In this document: one piece after another, positions 1 through 9,300 of the stretch | Numbering within the stretch: position 1 is the first letter of the stretch | Layout: the number at the start of each line of letters is the position of its first letter | Assembly (NCBI RefSeq): GCF_019969685.1 | Contig: NZ_JAHXYZ010000001.1 | Span: 744,001 to 808,000, forward strand | Direction of reading: 5' to 3' | Length of the DNA stretch: 64,000 nt | Source: Microbacterium sp. EST19A | GTDB taxonomy: Bacteria; Actinomycetota; Actinomycetes; Actinomycetales; Microbacteriaceae | The notes under the pieces: model-generated | Told to the model about the DNA's origin: nothing | The model's input: the letters and a program-made list of their open reading frames with translations, nothing else | The model's database searches: none | Program-made: the position numbers and the translations under genes

Positions 1-261
1 GTCGGCCAGCAGCGCGCGCACGTGCCCGCCCCTGGTCGCGAAGCTCTCCGCGCCCGCGTCGACCACGACGCCGTCGAGTGCTGCCCGGCGGATCGCGCCT
101 CCGACGGCATCCGTCTCTTCGAGCAGGGTGACCTGCATGCCGACCTTCGCGCACTCGCGAGCGGCGATCAGCCCGCCGATGCCTCCGCCGACGACCACGA
201 CGTGCGTATCGGCGGCGCGGGCGGCGAGGGCGGAGGGTTCGCGGGCGGAGTCGGCGGTCAT
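1..261 (-). CDS. cgoX: Coproporphyrinogen/protoporphyrinogen oxidase (CgoX/HemG/HemY type), 5' part only
   Basis: The first 87 residues are visible; the gene runs off the left edge. Residues about 20-37 form an FAD-binding Rossmann start (VVVVGGGIGGLIAAREC), followed by an acidic residue ending strand 2 (LLEE) and a GGAI...DAGAESF stretch typical of the flavin oxidases of haem synthesis. In actinobacteria this enzyme usually oxidises coproporphyrinogen III in the coproporphyrin-dependent branch. Nearby hemE and hemA support the assignment. The ATG at 261 has a GAGAAT hexamer 7 bases upstream, so the message may be leaderless. Another amine-oxidase-like flavoprotein is possible because only the N-terminus is seen. 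Confidence 0.8.
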   Translation of the reverse strand, partial: MTADSAREPSALAARAADTHVVVVGGGIGGLIAARECAKVGMQVTLLEETDAVGGAIRRAALDGVVVDAGAESFATRGGHVRALLAD

Positions 262-287
262 ACCGTCGATTCTCCCATCGGCGCCGC

Positions 288-620
288 TCAGACCTCGACG
301 GGCGTCGCGCTCCCGCGGCCGCGCTTGCGCACCTCGCGGAGCACGATCTGCTCGGGGCAGACGGTGGAGAGGAAGTCGCCGACAGACAGGGCCAGCCGCT
401 CGCCGACGAGGGAGTACAGGATGCGGTTGGCGTCACGGCGCTCGCTCACGAGCCCCGCCTGACGGAGCACGCTCAGGTGCCGGGAGATCGTCGGGCCGCT
501 CGCCGAGAACCTCGACGCGATCTCGCCGGCCGCGAGCTCGCCGTTCTTGAGGTCCTGGAGGATCTGCCGACGGGTCGGGTGCGCGAGGGCTGCGAAGATG
601 TCTGACGCACTGTCTGCCAT
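288..620 (-). CDS. ArsR-family winged-helix transcriptional repressor
   Basis: This 110-residue protein begins FAALAHPTRRQILQDL, the usual ArsR/SmtB N-terminal helix. A helix-turn-helix follows at about residues 31-65 (GEIASRFSASGPTISRHLSVLRQAGLV). No cysteine pair that would bind metal is visible, so the signal is unknown. TATATT lies 6 bases before the ATG, suggesting a leaderless transcript. That hexamer overlaps an inverted repeat (631-644), which fits autorepression. The divergent epimerase gene at 687 shares the intergenic region and is the likely regulated partner. The family call is firm; ligand and regulon are inference. Confidence 0.88.
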   Translation of the reverse strand: MADSASDIFAALAHPTRRQILQDLKNGELAAGEIASRFSASGPTISRHLSVLRQAGLVSERRDANRILYSLVGERLALSVGDFLSTVCPEQIVLREVRKRGRGSATPVEV

Positions 621-630
621 GTTTGCAATA

Positions 631-668
631 TAGCACTCTTGCTAGATACTCTTTAGCTGAGTAGCTAA
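631..668. promoter_or_regulatory. Twin inverted repeats, probable ArsR operators
   Basis: Two perfect dyads lie between the divergent ArsR and epimerase genes: TAGCA-ctct-TGCTA at 631-644 and TTAGCT-gagt-AGCTAA at 653-668. They share a TAGC/GCTA core and a 4-base centre, and their centres are 23 bases apart, about two helical turns. The left copy overlaps the ArsR -10 (TATATT, minus strand). The right copy ends 18 bases before the epimerase start. Binding by the adjacent ArsR is inferred. Confidence 0.6.
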
Positions 669-686
669 TAAGCGAAGGAGCGCATC

Positions 687-1610
687 ATGCGAGTAGCGAT
701 CACGGGCGGCAGTGGATTCGTCGGACGGAACCTGGCCGCACGCCTCGACGATGCCGTGGTCGTCTCGAGGAGGAGCGGCGCGGACATCACCGACATCGAC
801 GCTCTGACAGCCGCGTTCGAAGGCTGCGACGCGGTGGCGCACTGCGCCGGGATCAACCGCGAGATCGGCGACCAGACGTTCCGCCGCGTGCACGTCGAGG
901 GCACTGCGGCGGTGGTCGAGGCCGCCCGCAGAGCGGGCGTCCGACGCATCGTCATGGTGAGCTTCCTGCGCGCACGGCCCGACTGCGGCTCCGGCTACCA
1001 CGAGTCGAAGTGGGAGGCGGAGGAGATCATCCGCGCCTCCGGCATCCCGCACACGATCCTCAAGTCCGGGATGATCTACGGCCCCGGCGATCACATGGTC
1101 GACCACGTCACCCGGGCGGTACGGACGCTGCCGATGTTCTGGACCGTCGGCTACCGCGAGCGCACCGCCCGACCCGTCCCGATCGACGATGCGGTCGATG
1201 TGCTGGTCGCAGCCCTCGAGGGTCGCATCCCCGACCCGACCGTCGCTGTGATGGGTGTCGACGAGGTCACCCTCGGCGAGGCCATCCGTCGCATCGCCCG
1301 CGTCGCCGGACGCCGCCCCGCCTTCCTCCCGGTGCCGACATGGATCGTCCGCATGCTCGCCCAGGTCACCGAGTGGACGATGGTCGTGCCGCTGGTGGCG
1401 AAGGCTCAGGCGCGCATGCTGGCCGAGGGCGTGAGCGAGGCCGCTCCGCCGGCGCCCGAGGTGCCCCTCGACATCCGTCCCGCTCGCCCGTTCAGCGACG
1501 AGCGCATCCGCGCGGCGCTCCCCGACGGACGGTTCGGCCTCTCCGATCTGCGGATCGCGCGACGGATTCAGCGCTCCGCGTGGACCAGTTCGACGATGCG
1601 GGTGAGCTGA
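687..1610 (+). CDS. NAD(P)-dependent epimerase/dehydratase, atypical SDR (NDUFA9-like)
   Basis: The 307-residue protein starts [20 protein letters not shown], the GxxGxxG Rossmann loop of extended and atypical short-chain dehydrogenases. It continues with [10 protein letters not shown] and the substrate-region sequence [34 protein letters not shown]. The YxxxK pair (YHESK) is present. Such proteins act on nucleotide sugars or quinone-linked substrates; the substrate here cannot be read. GAAGGAG sits 6 bases before the ATG. Its 3' end overlaps the convergent hemE by 43 bases. It is likely co-regulated with the divergent ArsR gene. Confidence 0.85.
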   Translation: MRVAITGGSGFVGRNLAARLDDAVVVSRRSGADITDIDALTAAFEGCDAVAHCAGINREIGDQTFRRVHVEGTAAVVEAARRAGVRRIVMVSFLRARPDCGSGYHESKWEAEEIIRASGIPHTILKSGMIYGPGDHMVDHVTRAVRTLPMFWTVGYRERTARPVPIDDAVDVLVAALEGRIPDPTVAVMGVDEVTLGEAIRRIARVAGRRPAFLPVPTWIVRMLAQVTEWTMVVPLVAKAQARMLAEGVSEAAPPAPEVPLDIRPARPFSDERIRAALPDGRFGLSDLRIARRIQRSAWTSSTMRVS

Positions 1611-2593
1611 TCGGGATCGGTCTCGGGCGGAACCCCGTGACCGAGGTTCACGATGTGCGCGCGCGCCGCGCGGCCGCGTGCGAGCACGTCGCGCACGTGC
1701 GCCTCCAGCACCGACCAGGGCGCGGAGAGCAGCGCGGGATCGATGTTGCCCTGCAGCGTCACGTCGGGACCGACGATCGCGGCGGCCTCATCGAGCGGCT
1801 GGCGCCAGTCGACCCCGACGCCGTCGGCCACGCCGTCGAGCCGCATGTCCGCGAGGAACGGACCTGTGCCGACGCCGAAATGGATGCTCGGGATGCCGAT
1901 GCCCTCCAGCGCCGCGTGCGAGTGGGGTGCGACGAACGCGCGGTAGTCGGCCGTGCTGAGCGAACCCGCCCAGCTGTCGAAGAGCTGCACGACGGATGCG
2001 CCCGCGTCGCGCTGCGTCTCGAGGAACCGCCGCGAGACCCGGGCCAGCCATCCGGCGAGACGGTTCCACGACTCGGGGTCGGCGTGCATCATGGCCCTGG
2101 CGCGCAGGTGCTCCTTCGACGGACCGCCCTCGACGAGATAGGCGGCGAGCGTGAACGGCGCACCGGCGAAGCCGATGAGCGGGGTGTCTCCGAGCTCGGC
2201 CGTGACGAGGCGCACCGCCTCGGCGATGGCCGTGCCGTCGAGCGAATCCGGGTCGATGGCCGTGATCCGGTCGACGTCGGATGCCGTGCGCACCGGGTTC
2301 GCGAACACCGGTCCCCGCCCGGGCTCGATCTCCACATCGACGCCGGCGAGGCGCAGCGGGATGACGATGTCGCTGAAGAAGACCGCGGCGTCGACGCCGT
2401 GACGGCGCACCGGCTGCAGGGTGATCTCGGCCGCGAGTTCGGGCGTGAGGCAGGCGTCCAGCATCCGCGTGCCGACGCGCAGCTCACGGTACTCGGGTAG
2501 CGACCTGCCGGCCTGACGCATGAACCACACCGGGGTGCGGTCGGGGCGGACGCCGGCGAGAGCGCGCAGCAGCGGAGCGTCGGAGAGGGCCAT
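1568..2593 (-). CDS. hemE: Uroporphyrinogen decarboxylase
   Basis: HemE decarboxylates the four acetate side chains of uroporphyrinogen III to give coproporphyrinogen III. The 341-residue length matches the family. The signature [19 protein letters not shown] is near residue 21, with FFSDIVIPL, the [17 protein letters not shown] motif and a C-terminal [13 protein letters not shown]. The frame stays open far upstream, but the family begins near [14 protein letters not shown], so the ATG at 2593 with GGAGG upstream was chosen. It is divergent from hemA across 72 bases and converges on the epimerase gene. Confidence 0.97.
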   Translation of the reverse strand: MALSDAPLLRALAGVRPDRTPVWFMRQAGRSLPEYRELRVGTRMLDACLTPELAAEITLQPVRRHGVDAAVFFSDIVIPLRLAGVDVEIEPGRGPVFANPVRTASDVDRITAIDPDSLDGTAIAEAVRLVTAELGDTPLIGFAGAPFTLAAYLVEGGPSKEHLRARAMMHADPESWNRLAGWLARVSRRFLETQRDAGASVVQLFDSWAGSLSTADYRAFVAPHSHAALEGIGIPSIHFGVGTGPFLADMRLDGVADGVGVDWRQPLDEAAAIVGPDVTLQGNIDPALLSAPWSVLEAHVRDVLARGRAARAHIVNLGHGVPPETDPDQLTRIVELVHAER

Positions 2594-2653
2594 GCCTCCA
2601 TCCTCCCATCCGGTCGTTATGAGTACGCGGAGACGCCTCCTCGCCGGGGCGGG

Positions 2654-2659
2654 TAGAAT
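2654..2659 (+). promoter_or_regulatory. hemA -10 box, leaderless promoter
   Basis: TAGAAT lies exactly 6 bases before the GTG start of hemA, placing the transcription start at or next to the start codon. An ATG at 2661 is out of frame and inside the spacer. No convincing -35 was seen. Confidence 0.6.
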
Positions 2660-2665
2660 CATGGG

Positions 2666-3988
2666 GTGCTGCTGTGTGTGACGGCGAGTCACAAGACCGC
2701 CTCTTTCGAATTGCTCGAACGCCTGAGCCGCACCCCCGACGACGTCGCTTCCACGCTCGTGGACATGACGCCGTGCGTGCAGGGTGCGGTCGTTCTGGCG
2801 ACCTGCAATCGCTTCGAGGCGTACGTCGAGATGGACGAACCCGTCACGGCCGCCGGTGCCATCGGAGTGGAAGCCGTGATCGAGGCCGTCGAGGCCACGA
2901 CCGGTGTTCCCGCCGCCGAGTTCGACGGCGCCTACACGGTGCACTCCGGCCGTCGAGTCGCCGAGCATCTCTTCTCCGTCGCATCCGGCCTCGAATCCGT
3001 CGTCTCCGGCGAGGGTGAGATCGCGGGCCAGGTGCGCCGCGCACTCAAGACCGCCCGCAAGGACGGCACCACCTCTCCCGAGCTCGAGCGTCTCTTCCAG
3101 CGCGCGAGCCAGGCGCAGCGCAAGGTCAAGAACGTCACCGCCCTCGGTCGCGCGGGCCGGTCGCTCGTGCGCCTCGCGCTGGAGCTCGCCGACAGCCGCA
3201 TCGCCGACTGGTCCGCCCAGCGCGTGCTGCTCGTCGGCACCGGCGCCTACGCCGCCGTCACCCTCGCCACTCTGCGCGAGCGCGGTGCGGTCGACATCTC
3301 CGTGTACTCGCCCTCCGGACGTGCCGAGGTGTTCGCCGCGAAGCACGGCATCCGTCCGATCACTGCCGCCGAGTACGCCCGCACCGCGGCGCACTCGAGC
3401 CTGCTCATCACCTGCACGACGGCGACCGAGCCGGTGCTCGGACCGGAGCACCTGCAGCACCCGGTCGGCATCGCCGCCGTCGGATGCCCGGTGACACCGA
3501 CCGGCGCGGGTGCCCACAGCCAGCAGCTCGTCGTCGACCTCGGCATGCCGCGCAACGTCGATCCGGCCGTCGGCGCGCTCGACGGCGTCGCCCTGCTCGA
3601 CCTCGAGACGATCCGCCTGCACGCCCCGCTCGAGGAGCTGCAGGCGACGGATGCCGCGCGCAGCGTGGTCCGCGAGGCGGCCGACACGTTCCATGTGGTC
3701 GGCGCACGGCAGAGCGTCACCCCCTCGGTGGTCGCGCTGCGCACGCACATCTTCACGCTCCTGGAGTCCGAGATCGCCCGTGCGCGCGCCCGTGGCGACG
3801 AGGACGGCCGCGTCGAGCAGGCGCTCCGCCACCTCTCGGGAGTTCTGCTGCACACGCCGACGACGCGCGCTCACGAACTTGCCGCCGCCGGTCGCGCCGA
3901 CGAGTTCGCCGCCGCTCTCGGCACCCTCTACGGCATCGCCCCCGCGACGGACGCGGCGGAGCAGGGACCGGAGTCCTCGATCGCATAG
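2666..3988 (+). CDS. hemA: Glutamyl-tRNA reductase
   Basis: HemA reduces glutamyl-tRNA(Glu) to glutamate-1-semialdehyde, the first committed C5-pathway step to tetrapyrroles. The catalytic cysteine is Cys47 in [13 protein letters not shown]. The family sequence [20 protein letters not shown] and a Rossmann loop near residue 191 ([17 protein letters not shown]) are present. The 440 residues end with the usual helical dimerisation domain. Start GTG2666 is supported by the leaderless promoter. The dehydrogenase loop reads GTGAYA. hemE is divergent, so the two may share control across the short spacer. Confidence 0.96.
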   Translation: MLLCVTASHKTASFELLERLSRTPDDVASTLVDMTPCVQGAVVLATCNRFEAYVEMDEPVTAAGAIGVEAVIEAVEATTGVPAAEFDGAYTVHSGRRVAEHLFSVASGLESVVSGEGEIAGQVRRALKTARKDGTTSPELERLFQRASQAQRKVKNVTALGRAGRSLVRLALELADSRIADWSAQRVLLVGTGAYAAVTLATLRERGAVDISVYSPSGRAEVFAAKHGIRPITAAEYARTAAHSSLLITCTTATEPVLGPEHLQHPVGIAAVGCPVTPTGAGAHSQQLVVDLGMPRNVDPAVGALDGVALLDLETIRLHAPLEELQATDAARSVVREAADTFHVVGARQSVTPSVVALRTHIFTLLESEIARARARGDEDGRVEQALRHLSGVLLHTPTTRAHELAAAGRADEFAAALGTLYGIAPATDAAEQGPESSIA

Positions 3989-4015
3989 CGGCCGCCACGG
4001 TGGGAGACTGGAGGC

Positions 4016-4591
4016 ATGGCCCTTCACATCACCGGAGACACCGCCGCCGACGAGCTGCTGACCGACAACCCGCTGGCCTTGCTGGTCGGGATGCTGCTGG
4101 ATCAGCAGGTCCCGATGGAGACCGCGTTCGCCGGTCCGCTCAAGATCGAACAGCGCACCGGAGCGACGGATGCCGCCGCGATCGCGAACATGGCACCGGA
4201 CGAGTTCCTCGAGGCGTTCAAGCAGACGCCGGCCGTGCACCGCTTCCCCGGGTCGATGGCGACCCGCGTGCAGACGCTCTGCCAGACGCTCGTCGACGAC
4301 TGGGGCGGGGATGCCAGCGCACTCTGGACCCAGGGAGACCCGGACGGACCCGAGGTGCTGAAGCGCCTCAAGACACTCCCCGGCTTCGGCGAGCAGAAGG
4401 CGAAGATCTTCCTCGCCCTCCTCGGCAAACAGTACGGCTTCACGGGTGAAGGCTGGCGCGAGGCCGCCGGTGCCTACGGCGATGAGGGCTCGTACCGCAG
4501 CGTCGCCGATATCGTCTCGCCGGAGTCGCTGACGAAGGTGCGCGAGCACAAGAAGGCCATGAAGGCGGCAGCGAAGGAAGCGAAGGCCTGA
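4016..4591 (+). CDS. HhH-GPD family base-excision repair-like protein
   Basis: This 191-residue protein matches a small actinobacterial HhH-GPD family. [17 protein letters not shown] resembles the N-terminal helical block of DNA glycosylases, and [27 protein letters not shown] (about residues 119-145) is the helix-hairpin-helix with its LPGFG hairpin. The helix ends in a lysine-rich tail. A role in removing damaged bases is inferred from the fold, since the substrate is not known for this subgroup. GGAGG sits close to the ATG and a weak GAGACT hexamer lies 6 bases upstream. The next gene starts 1 base after its stop. Confidence 0.82.
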   Translation: MALHITGDTAADELLTDNPLALLVGMLLDQQVPMETAFAGPLKIEQRTGATDAAAIANMAPDEFLEAFKQTPAVHRFPGSMATRVQTLCQTLVDDWGGDASALWTQGDPDGPEVLKRLKTLPGFGEQKAKIFLALLGKQYGFTGEGWREAAGAYGDEGSYRSVADIVSPESLTKVREHKKAMKAAAKEAKA

Positions 4592-4592
4592 C

Positions 4593-5018
4593 ATGGAGCC
4601 GACCGGCACCGACGTCGCGGGCCTGATCGCCCGCTCCTCCCCCGCGATCCGCCGGCGTGACGCCGAGACGCTGACCGCGCTGATGCAGGAGATCTCCGGC
4701 CGTGAGCCCGCGACCTGGGGCACGATCATCGGTTTCGGCTCGTGCCACTACCGCTACCCCACCGGCACCGAGGGCGACACCGGGCTCCTGGCATTCGCCC
4801 CGCGCAAGGCCTCGACGACGATCTACCTGCTCGACGGCACCGCCGCACACGCCGAGGCGCTCGCCCGGCTCGGGTCCCACACCAGCGCCGTCAGCTGCGT
4901 CTACATCAAGGACCTCGAGCAGGTCGACCTCGACGTGCTCCGCGGCATCCTGGAGCGCTCCCTCGCCTGGGCCGAGGCCGGCGGCACGAACGAGGTGCAG
5001 CTCACCGTCACCGGCTGA
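4593..5018 (+). CDS. DUF1801 (YdhG-like) domain protein
   Basis: 141 residues. The family pattern is visible: an N-terminal helix with [17 protein letters not shown], then [34 protein letters not shown] and the C-terminal [22 protein letters not shown]1801 proteins adopt a small alpha/beta fold and have no established biochemical role. It starts one base after the HhH-GPD gene, so the two are almost certainly co-transcribed. A hairpin terminator follows at 5030. No function is assigned. Confidence 0.85.
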   Translation: MEPTGTDVAGLIARSSPAIRRRDAETLTALMQEISGREPATWGTIIGFGSCHYRYPTGTEGDTGLLAFAPRKASTTIYLLDGTAAHAEALARLGSHTSAVSCVYIKDLEQVDLDVLRGILERSLAWAEAGGTNEVQLTVTG

Positions 5019-5029
5019 CCCATGTCGAA

Positions 5030-5057
5030 GGAGAGAGGCGCCGAAGCGCCCCTCTCC
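5030..5057. terminator. Bidirectional hairpin terminator
   Basis: Arms GGAGAGAGGCGC (5030-5041) and GCGCCCCTCTCC (5046-5057) pair with one mismatch around a CGAA tetraloop. The hairpin lies between the convergent DUF1801 and epoxide hydrolase genes. A short T-containing tail follows on the plus strand. Confidence 0.7.
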
Positions 5058-5077
5058 TCTGAAGTTATCGCTGCCGC

Positions 5078-6229
5078 TCAGCGCAGCCCGGCGAAGAACG
5101 TGCGGATGTCGCCGGCGACGAGGTCGGGACGTTCGAGGGCCGCGAAGTGCCCACCCTCGTCGAAACGGCTCCAGTGCACGATGTTCGCGTTGTCGCGCTC
5201 GGCGAACACCCGGATCGTCTGGAAGTCGTCCTTGAACACGGCGACTCCGGTCGGCGCGGCGTTGATCTGCGGCGCCGCCTCCTCTCCGGCATCCGCTCGG
5301 GCGTTCTCCAGGTAGCTGCGGCTCATACCGGAGGCCGCGTTGGCGAACCAGTTCACGCTGACCTCGAGCAGGATCTGCTCGAGGGACACGAGCGAGGTGC
5401 CGTTGCCGAACGAGTTGAACAGCTCGCTGTACGCCAGCAGCCCGATCGGGGAGTCGCTGATGCCGACGGAGACGGTCTGCGGACGCGAGGAGTTCATCGT
5501 GTTGTAGCCGCCGACGGACTGGAACCACTGCATGTGCTCGAGGCCGGCGTAGTCCTGCGGCTCGAGCCGCTCGAACTCGGACGGGTCGCCCGAGGGGAAG
5601 GAGAACAGCTGCAGCACGTGCAGCCCGAGGAAGCCCTCGGGGTTGAGCAGGCCGAGCTCGCGGGCGACCATCGCGCCGTTGTCGGACCCGTGGATGCCGT
5701 AGCTGTCGTAGCCGAGACCGCGCATGAGCCGGTCGTACGCCGCGGCGACCTTCGCCGTGGTCCACCCCGCGGAGGCGAGCGGCTGCGAGAAGCCGTAGCC
5801 CGGAGCATCCGGGATGACGACGTCGAACGCGTCCTCGGCACGGCCGCCGTGCGCCACCGGGTCGACGAGCCGGTCGATCACGTCGAGGTAGTCGACGGCC
5901 GAGCCCGGGTAGGTGTGCGCGAGGATCAGCGGCGTCGCGCCCTCGTGGGCGGAGCGGACGTGGATGAAGTGGATCGTCTGCCCGTCGATCTCGGTCGCGA
6001 AGTGCGGGACGGCGTTGATACGGTCCTGCGCGGCGGCCCAGTCGAACGAGCGCCAGGCCTCGACGGCCTCACGCAGGTACGAGTTGGGGGTGCCTGCATC
6101 CCAGTCATCCGTCGGCGACGGCTGGGGAAGACGGGTGCGGGCGAGGCGATCCTGGAGATCGGCGACCTCGGCGTCGGAGACCGAGACGGTGAAGGGGCGG
6201 ATGCTGAGGGGAGCGGTCGTGTTGTTCAT
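5078..6229 (-). CDS. Epoxide hydrolase, alpha/beta fold with EHN domain
   Basis: 383 residues. The N-terminal EHN domain is recognisable (IRPFTVSVSDAEVADLQDRLARTRLP), followed by an alpha/beta hydrolase core. The oxyanion region LILAHTYPGSAVDYLDVIDRL is present, and the nucleophile elbow GIHGSDNGAMVARELG carries an aspartate, as epoxide hydrolases do. A C-terminal HWSRFDEGGHFAALERPD supplies the catalytic histidine. It would open epoxides to diols through a covalent ester; the natural substrate is unknown. The ATG at 6229 has TATCGT 7 bases upstream. It is divergent from a WYL regulator whose probable operator (6256-6270) lies between them. Confidence 0.9.
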   Translation of the reverse strand: MNNTTAPLSIRPFTVSVSDAEVADLQDRLARTRLPQPSPTDDWDAGTPNSYLREAVEAWRSFDWAAAQDRINAVPHFATEIDGQTIHFIHVRSAHEGATPLILAHTYPGSAVDYLDVIDRLVDPVAHGGRAEDAFDVVIPDAPGYGFSQPLASAGWTTAKVAAAYDRLMRGLGYDSYGIHGSDNGAMVARELGLLNPEGFLGLHVLQLFSFPSGDPSEFERLEPQDYAGLEHMQWFQSVGGYNTMNSSRPQTVSVGISDSPIGLLAYSELFNSFGNGTSLVSLEQILLEVSVNWFANAASGMSRSYLENARADAGEEAAPQINAAPTGVAVFKDDFQTIRVFAERDNANIVHWSRFDEGGHFAALERPDLVAGDIRTFFAGLR

Positions 6230-6255
6230 GTCTTCGACGATACGAGCCCAATAGG

Positions 6256-6270
6256 TAGGATATGTTCCTA
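6256..6270. promoter_or_regulatory. Inverted repeat, probable WYL-regulator operator
   Basis: TAGGA-tatgt-TCCTA is a perfect 15-base dyad in an AT-rich patch between the divergent epoxide hydrolase and WYL-domain regulator genes. Recognition by the adjacent regulator is inferred. Confidence 0.5.
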
Positions 6271-6298
6271 ATAAACCATCGTCTGTGAAGGAGTTTCC

Positions 6299-7264
6299 AT
6301 GGCCGACCCGACCGCACGCCTGCTGTCCCTTCTCGCGCTCCTCCAGACCGGCCCGGAGCGCTCCGGACGCGACCTCGCGGAGAGACTGGACGTCTCGACG
6401 CGCACCATCCGGCACGACGTGGACCGGCTGCGCGAACTCGGCTATCCGGTCGATGCGACTCGCGGCGCGGTCGGGGGCTACCGACTCGGCGCCGGCGGAA
6501 AGCTGCCGCCGCTGCTCCTCGACGACGAGGAGGCCGTGGCCGTCACCGTCGGGCTGCGCGCCGCAGCCGGCATCGCCGGGGTCGAGGAGTCGGGGGCTCG
6601 CGCGCTCGCGAAGCTCGAGCAGGTGCTGCCCTCACATCTGCGCCCCATGGTCGACGCCCTGAAGTCGACGATCGACCGCGCGCCCGAGAACAACGACACC
6701 GACGCGCCCGACCCCGAGGTCGACGCGACCGTCCTCCGCGAGATCGCCGGCGCGATCCGCAACGTGGAGTGGCTGCGGTTCGACTACCAGGACTCGCCGG
6801 TTCTGGTCGAGCCGTATCGACTGCTCACCTGGCATCGGCGCTGGTACCTGGTCGCGCGCGATCCGCAGACCGACGACTGGCATACCTACCGGGTGGACTG
6901 GATGGAACTGCGGATGCCGACGCGACGCCGCTTCGAGCCGCAACCGCTGCCCGGTGGGGACTACACCGCGTTCATGATGCGCACGGTCGCCGAGAGCGGC
7001 TGGAAGGTGCACGCACGACTGCTCATCGACGCACCGACGGAGCAGGTGCTCGACCGCATCCATCCCGCGGTCGGTGCCGTCGAGCCGATCGACGAGAACC
7101 ACTGCGTGCTCGTGACCGGCGCCGACAGCCTCGATACCGTCGCCGCCTACATCGGCATGCTGATGATGGACTTCACGGTCGAGTCGCCGCCCGAGCTCCT
7201 CCCCCGCCTGCAGGTGCTGTCGGATCGCTATGCGCGGGCGGTCGCGGGATCGCCGACCTCCTGA
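6299..7264 (+). CDS. YafY-type HTH/WYL-domain transcriptional regulator
   Basis: 321 residues. An N-terminal winged helix (about 8-55; SGRDLAERLDVSTRTIRHDVDRLRELGYPVDA) is the HTH_11 type. A WYL domain follows at about 145-220 (WLRFDYQDSPVLVEPYRLLTWHRRWYLVARD), then a WCX-like C-terminus. WYL domains sense small ligands or nucleic acids. It is divergent from the epoxide hydrolase, and a clean inverted repeat lies between, so local control is likely. GAAGGAG precedes the ATG at good spacing, unlike the leaderless neighbours. Confidence 0.9.
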   Translation: MADPTARLLSLLALLQTGPERSGRDLAERLDVSTRTIRHDVDRLRELGYPVDATRGAVGGYRLGAGGKLPPLLLDDEEAVAVTVGLRAAAGIAGVEESGARALAKLEQVLPSHLRPMVDALKSTIDRAPENNDTDAPDPEVDATVLREIAGAIRNVEWLRFDYQDSPVLVEPYRLLTWHRRWYLVARDPQTDDWHTYRVDWMELRMPTRRRFEPQPLPGGDYTAFMMRTVAESGWKVHARLLIDAPTEQVLDRIHPAVGAVEPIDENHCVLVTGADSLDTVAAYIGMLMMDFTVESPPELLPRLQVLSDRYARAVAGSPTS

Positions 7265-7285
7265 CGCTCCCTGCCCTCGCTTGCG

Positions 7286-7768
7286 TCAGCGGAGCACTTC
7301 GACGAGGGCCACCCACGACACGATGATCGCGGAGACGATCGCCAGCAGGCACCCGGCCGCGGCGACGTACAGGCCGGCCGGATGCCCGGCCCACACGAGC
7401 CCTCCGGCGACGAGGTAGGCGGCGATCGGCAGGAACCCGACGAGGTACTTCAGCGGACGTGCCCGGTCGGCGGGATCCGGATCCGTGGCGATGAGCCGCG
7501 TCGCGTGCACCTGGAACACGGCCGCCAGCAGGGTCGTCAGGATCGTCAGGGCACCGAACCAGGTCGTATCGATCCCTGGGACGAGACCGAGGGCCGAGAT
7601 CGTCAATGCGAGGACCAGCGCCGCGATCCCCGCCAGCAAGCGCGCGGTCAGAGTGCGCGACTTGATGATCTCGCCGATGTTCACGCTCGAGGCGACGATC
7701 ACGAGGCCGACGAGGGCGGCCGTGGCGCCCGCCATGGCCACGTTGAACTCGCTCCACTGCTCGATCAT
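7286..7768 (-). CDS. Hypothetical four-helix membrane protein
   Basis: 160 residues with four hydrophobic segments, about 10-30 (AMAGATAALVGLVIVASSVNI), 45-65, 70-90 and 108-155 (the last probably two helices). No known domain was recognised. The arrangement resembles small integral membrane proteins of unknown role common in actinobacteria. TATGCT lies 6 bases before the ATG, indicating a leaderless message. It converges with the WYL regulator gene. Confidence 0.7.
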   Translation of the reverse strand: MIEQWSEFNVAMAGATAALVGLVIVASSVNIGEIIKSRTLTARLLAGIAALVLALTISALGLVPGIDTTWFGALTILTTLLAAVFQVHATRLIATDPDPADRARPLKYLVGFLPIAAYLVAGGLVWAGHPAGLYVAAAGCLLAIVSAIIVSWVALVEVLR

Positions 7769-7809
7769 GCCGTCAGCATAACGCCGACGGCATCCCGCCC
7801 CTCAGGTGA

Positions 7810-9195
7810 TCAGGCCCCCCGGAGACGCTCCGCGAGGTACGCGTGCAGCTCGTCGATCGCGACGCGCTCCTGCGCCATCGTGTCGCGGTCGCGCACGGTG
7901 ACGGCGTGGTCGTCGAGCGAGTCGAAGTCGACGGTGACGCAGAACGGCGTGCCGATCTCGTCCTGGCGACGGTAGCGGCGACCGATCGCACCCGCGTCGT
8001 CGAAGTCGACCGACCACGAGCTGCGGAGCGTGTCGGCGACCTCGCGGGCGAGAGGCGACAGCCGCTCGTTGCGCGACAGCGGCAGCACCGCGGCCTTGAC
8101 CGGGGCGAGACGCGGGTCGAGCTTGAGCACGGTGCGCACGTCGGTGCCGCCCTTGGCGTTCGGCACCTCTTCTTCGCGGTACGCGTCGACGAGGAATGCC
8201 ATCATGGCGCGGGTGAGACCGAACGACGGCTCGATCACATATGGGGTGTAGCGCTCGCCCGTGGCCTGGTCGAAGTACGTCAGGCTCTGGCCCGACGCCT
8301 CGCTGTGGCTCGACAGGTCGTAGTCGGTGCGGTTGGCGACACCCATGAGCTCGCCCCACTCCTTGCCCGCGAAGCCGAACTTGTACTCGACGTCGATCGT
8401 GCCGGCGGAGTAGTGCGCACGGTCGTCTTCCGGAACGTCGAACTGCCGCATGTTCTCGGCGTCGATGCCGAGGTCGATGAACCAGTTCCAGCACGCCTCG
8501 ACCCAGTGGTCGAACCACTGCTGCGCCTCGGCGGGCGGGGTGAAGAACTCGATCTCCATCTGCTCGAACTCACGTGTGCGGAAGATGAAGTTGCCGGGAG
8601 TGATCTCGTTGCGGAACGCCTTGCCGACCTGGCCGATGCCGAACGGCGGCTTCTTGCGGCTCGCGGTGAGCACGTTCGAGAAGTTCACGAAGATGCCCTG
8701 CGCGGTCTCGGGGCGCAGGTAGAACAGACCCGACTCGTCGTCGACGACGCCGAGGTAGGTCTTCACCAGACCGGAGAACGCCTTCGGCTCGGTGTACTGG
8801 CCCTTGGTGCCGCAGTTCGGGCAGGGGATGTCGGCGAGACCGTTCTCTGCCTTGCGACCCTTGCGCGCCTCGAAGTCCTCGATGAGGTTGTCGGCGCGGA
8901 ACCGCTTGTGGCACTGCAGGCACTCGACCAGCGGGTCGGTGAACGTGGCGACGTGACCCGACGCCTCCCACACGCGCTTGGGCAGGATGATGCTGGAATC
9001 CAGGCCCACCATGTCGCCGCGGCCGCGCACGAACGTCTGCCACCACTGGCGGCGGATGTTCTCCTTGAGCTCCGTGCCGAGGGGGCCGTAGTCCCAGGCC
9101 GACCGAGAACCGCCGTAGATCTCACCGGCCTGGAACACGAACCCGCGGTGGCGGGCGAGGGCGATGACCTTGTCGAGGCGGGACTGTTCGGCCAT
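7810..9195 (-). CDS. glyS: Glycyl-tRNA synthetase, alpha2 class II
   Basis: 461 residues, the size of the dimeric bacterial/eukaryotic-type enzyme that charges tRNA(Gly). Near the start are [22 protein letters not shown] and motif 1. A zinc site CLQCHKRF...CPNCGTKG (near residues 85-130) and class II motif 2 ([21 protein letters not shown]) are seen. The C-terminal anticodon-binding domain includes [29 protein letters not shown] ribosome site precedes the ATG. It is an isolated housekeeping gene, divergent from the POT transporter. Confidence 0.97.
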   Translation of the reverse strand: MAEQSRLDKVIALARHRGFVFQAGEIYGGSRSAWDYGPLGTELKENIRRQWWQTFVRGRGDMVGLDSSIILPKRVWEASGHVATFTDPLVECLQCHKRFRADNLIEDFEARKGRKAENGLADIPCPNCGTKGQYTEPKAFSGLVKTYLGVVDDESGLFYLRPETAQGIFVNFSNVLTASRKKPPFGIGQVGKAFRNEITPGNFIFRTREFEQMEIEFFTPPAEAQQWFDHWVEACWNWFIDLGIDAENMRQFDVPEDDRAHYSAGTIDVEYKFGFAGKEWGELMGVANRTDYDLSSHSEASGQSLTYFDQATGERYTPYVIEPSFGLTRAMMAFLVDAYREEEVPNAKGGTDVRTVLKLDPRLAPVKAAVLPLSRNERLSPLAREVADTLRSSWSVDFDDAGAIGRRYRRQDEIGTPFCVTVDFDSLDDHAVTVRDRDTMAQERVAIDELHAYLAERLRGA

Positions 9196-9300
9196 GGTGG
9201 CTCCAATGGTCGGATGCGGGAGAACCCGTGAACACGGGCACCCTCATTCTATCCGCCGCGATGCGGGGTCCTGGAGCCCGTCGAAGGGTACGGTCGTGGC

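Noticed and set aside
2594..4729. Upstream extension of hemE
   Set aside because: The family N-terminus begins at 2593, and the extension would cross hemA antisense.
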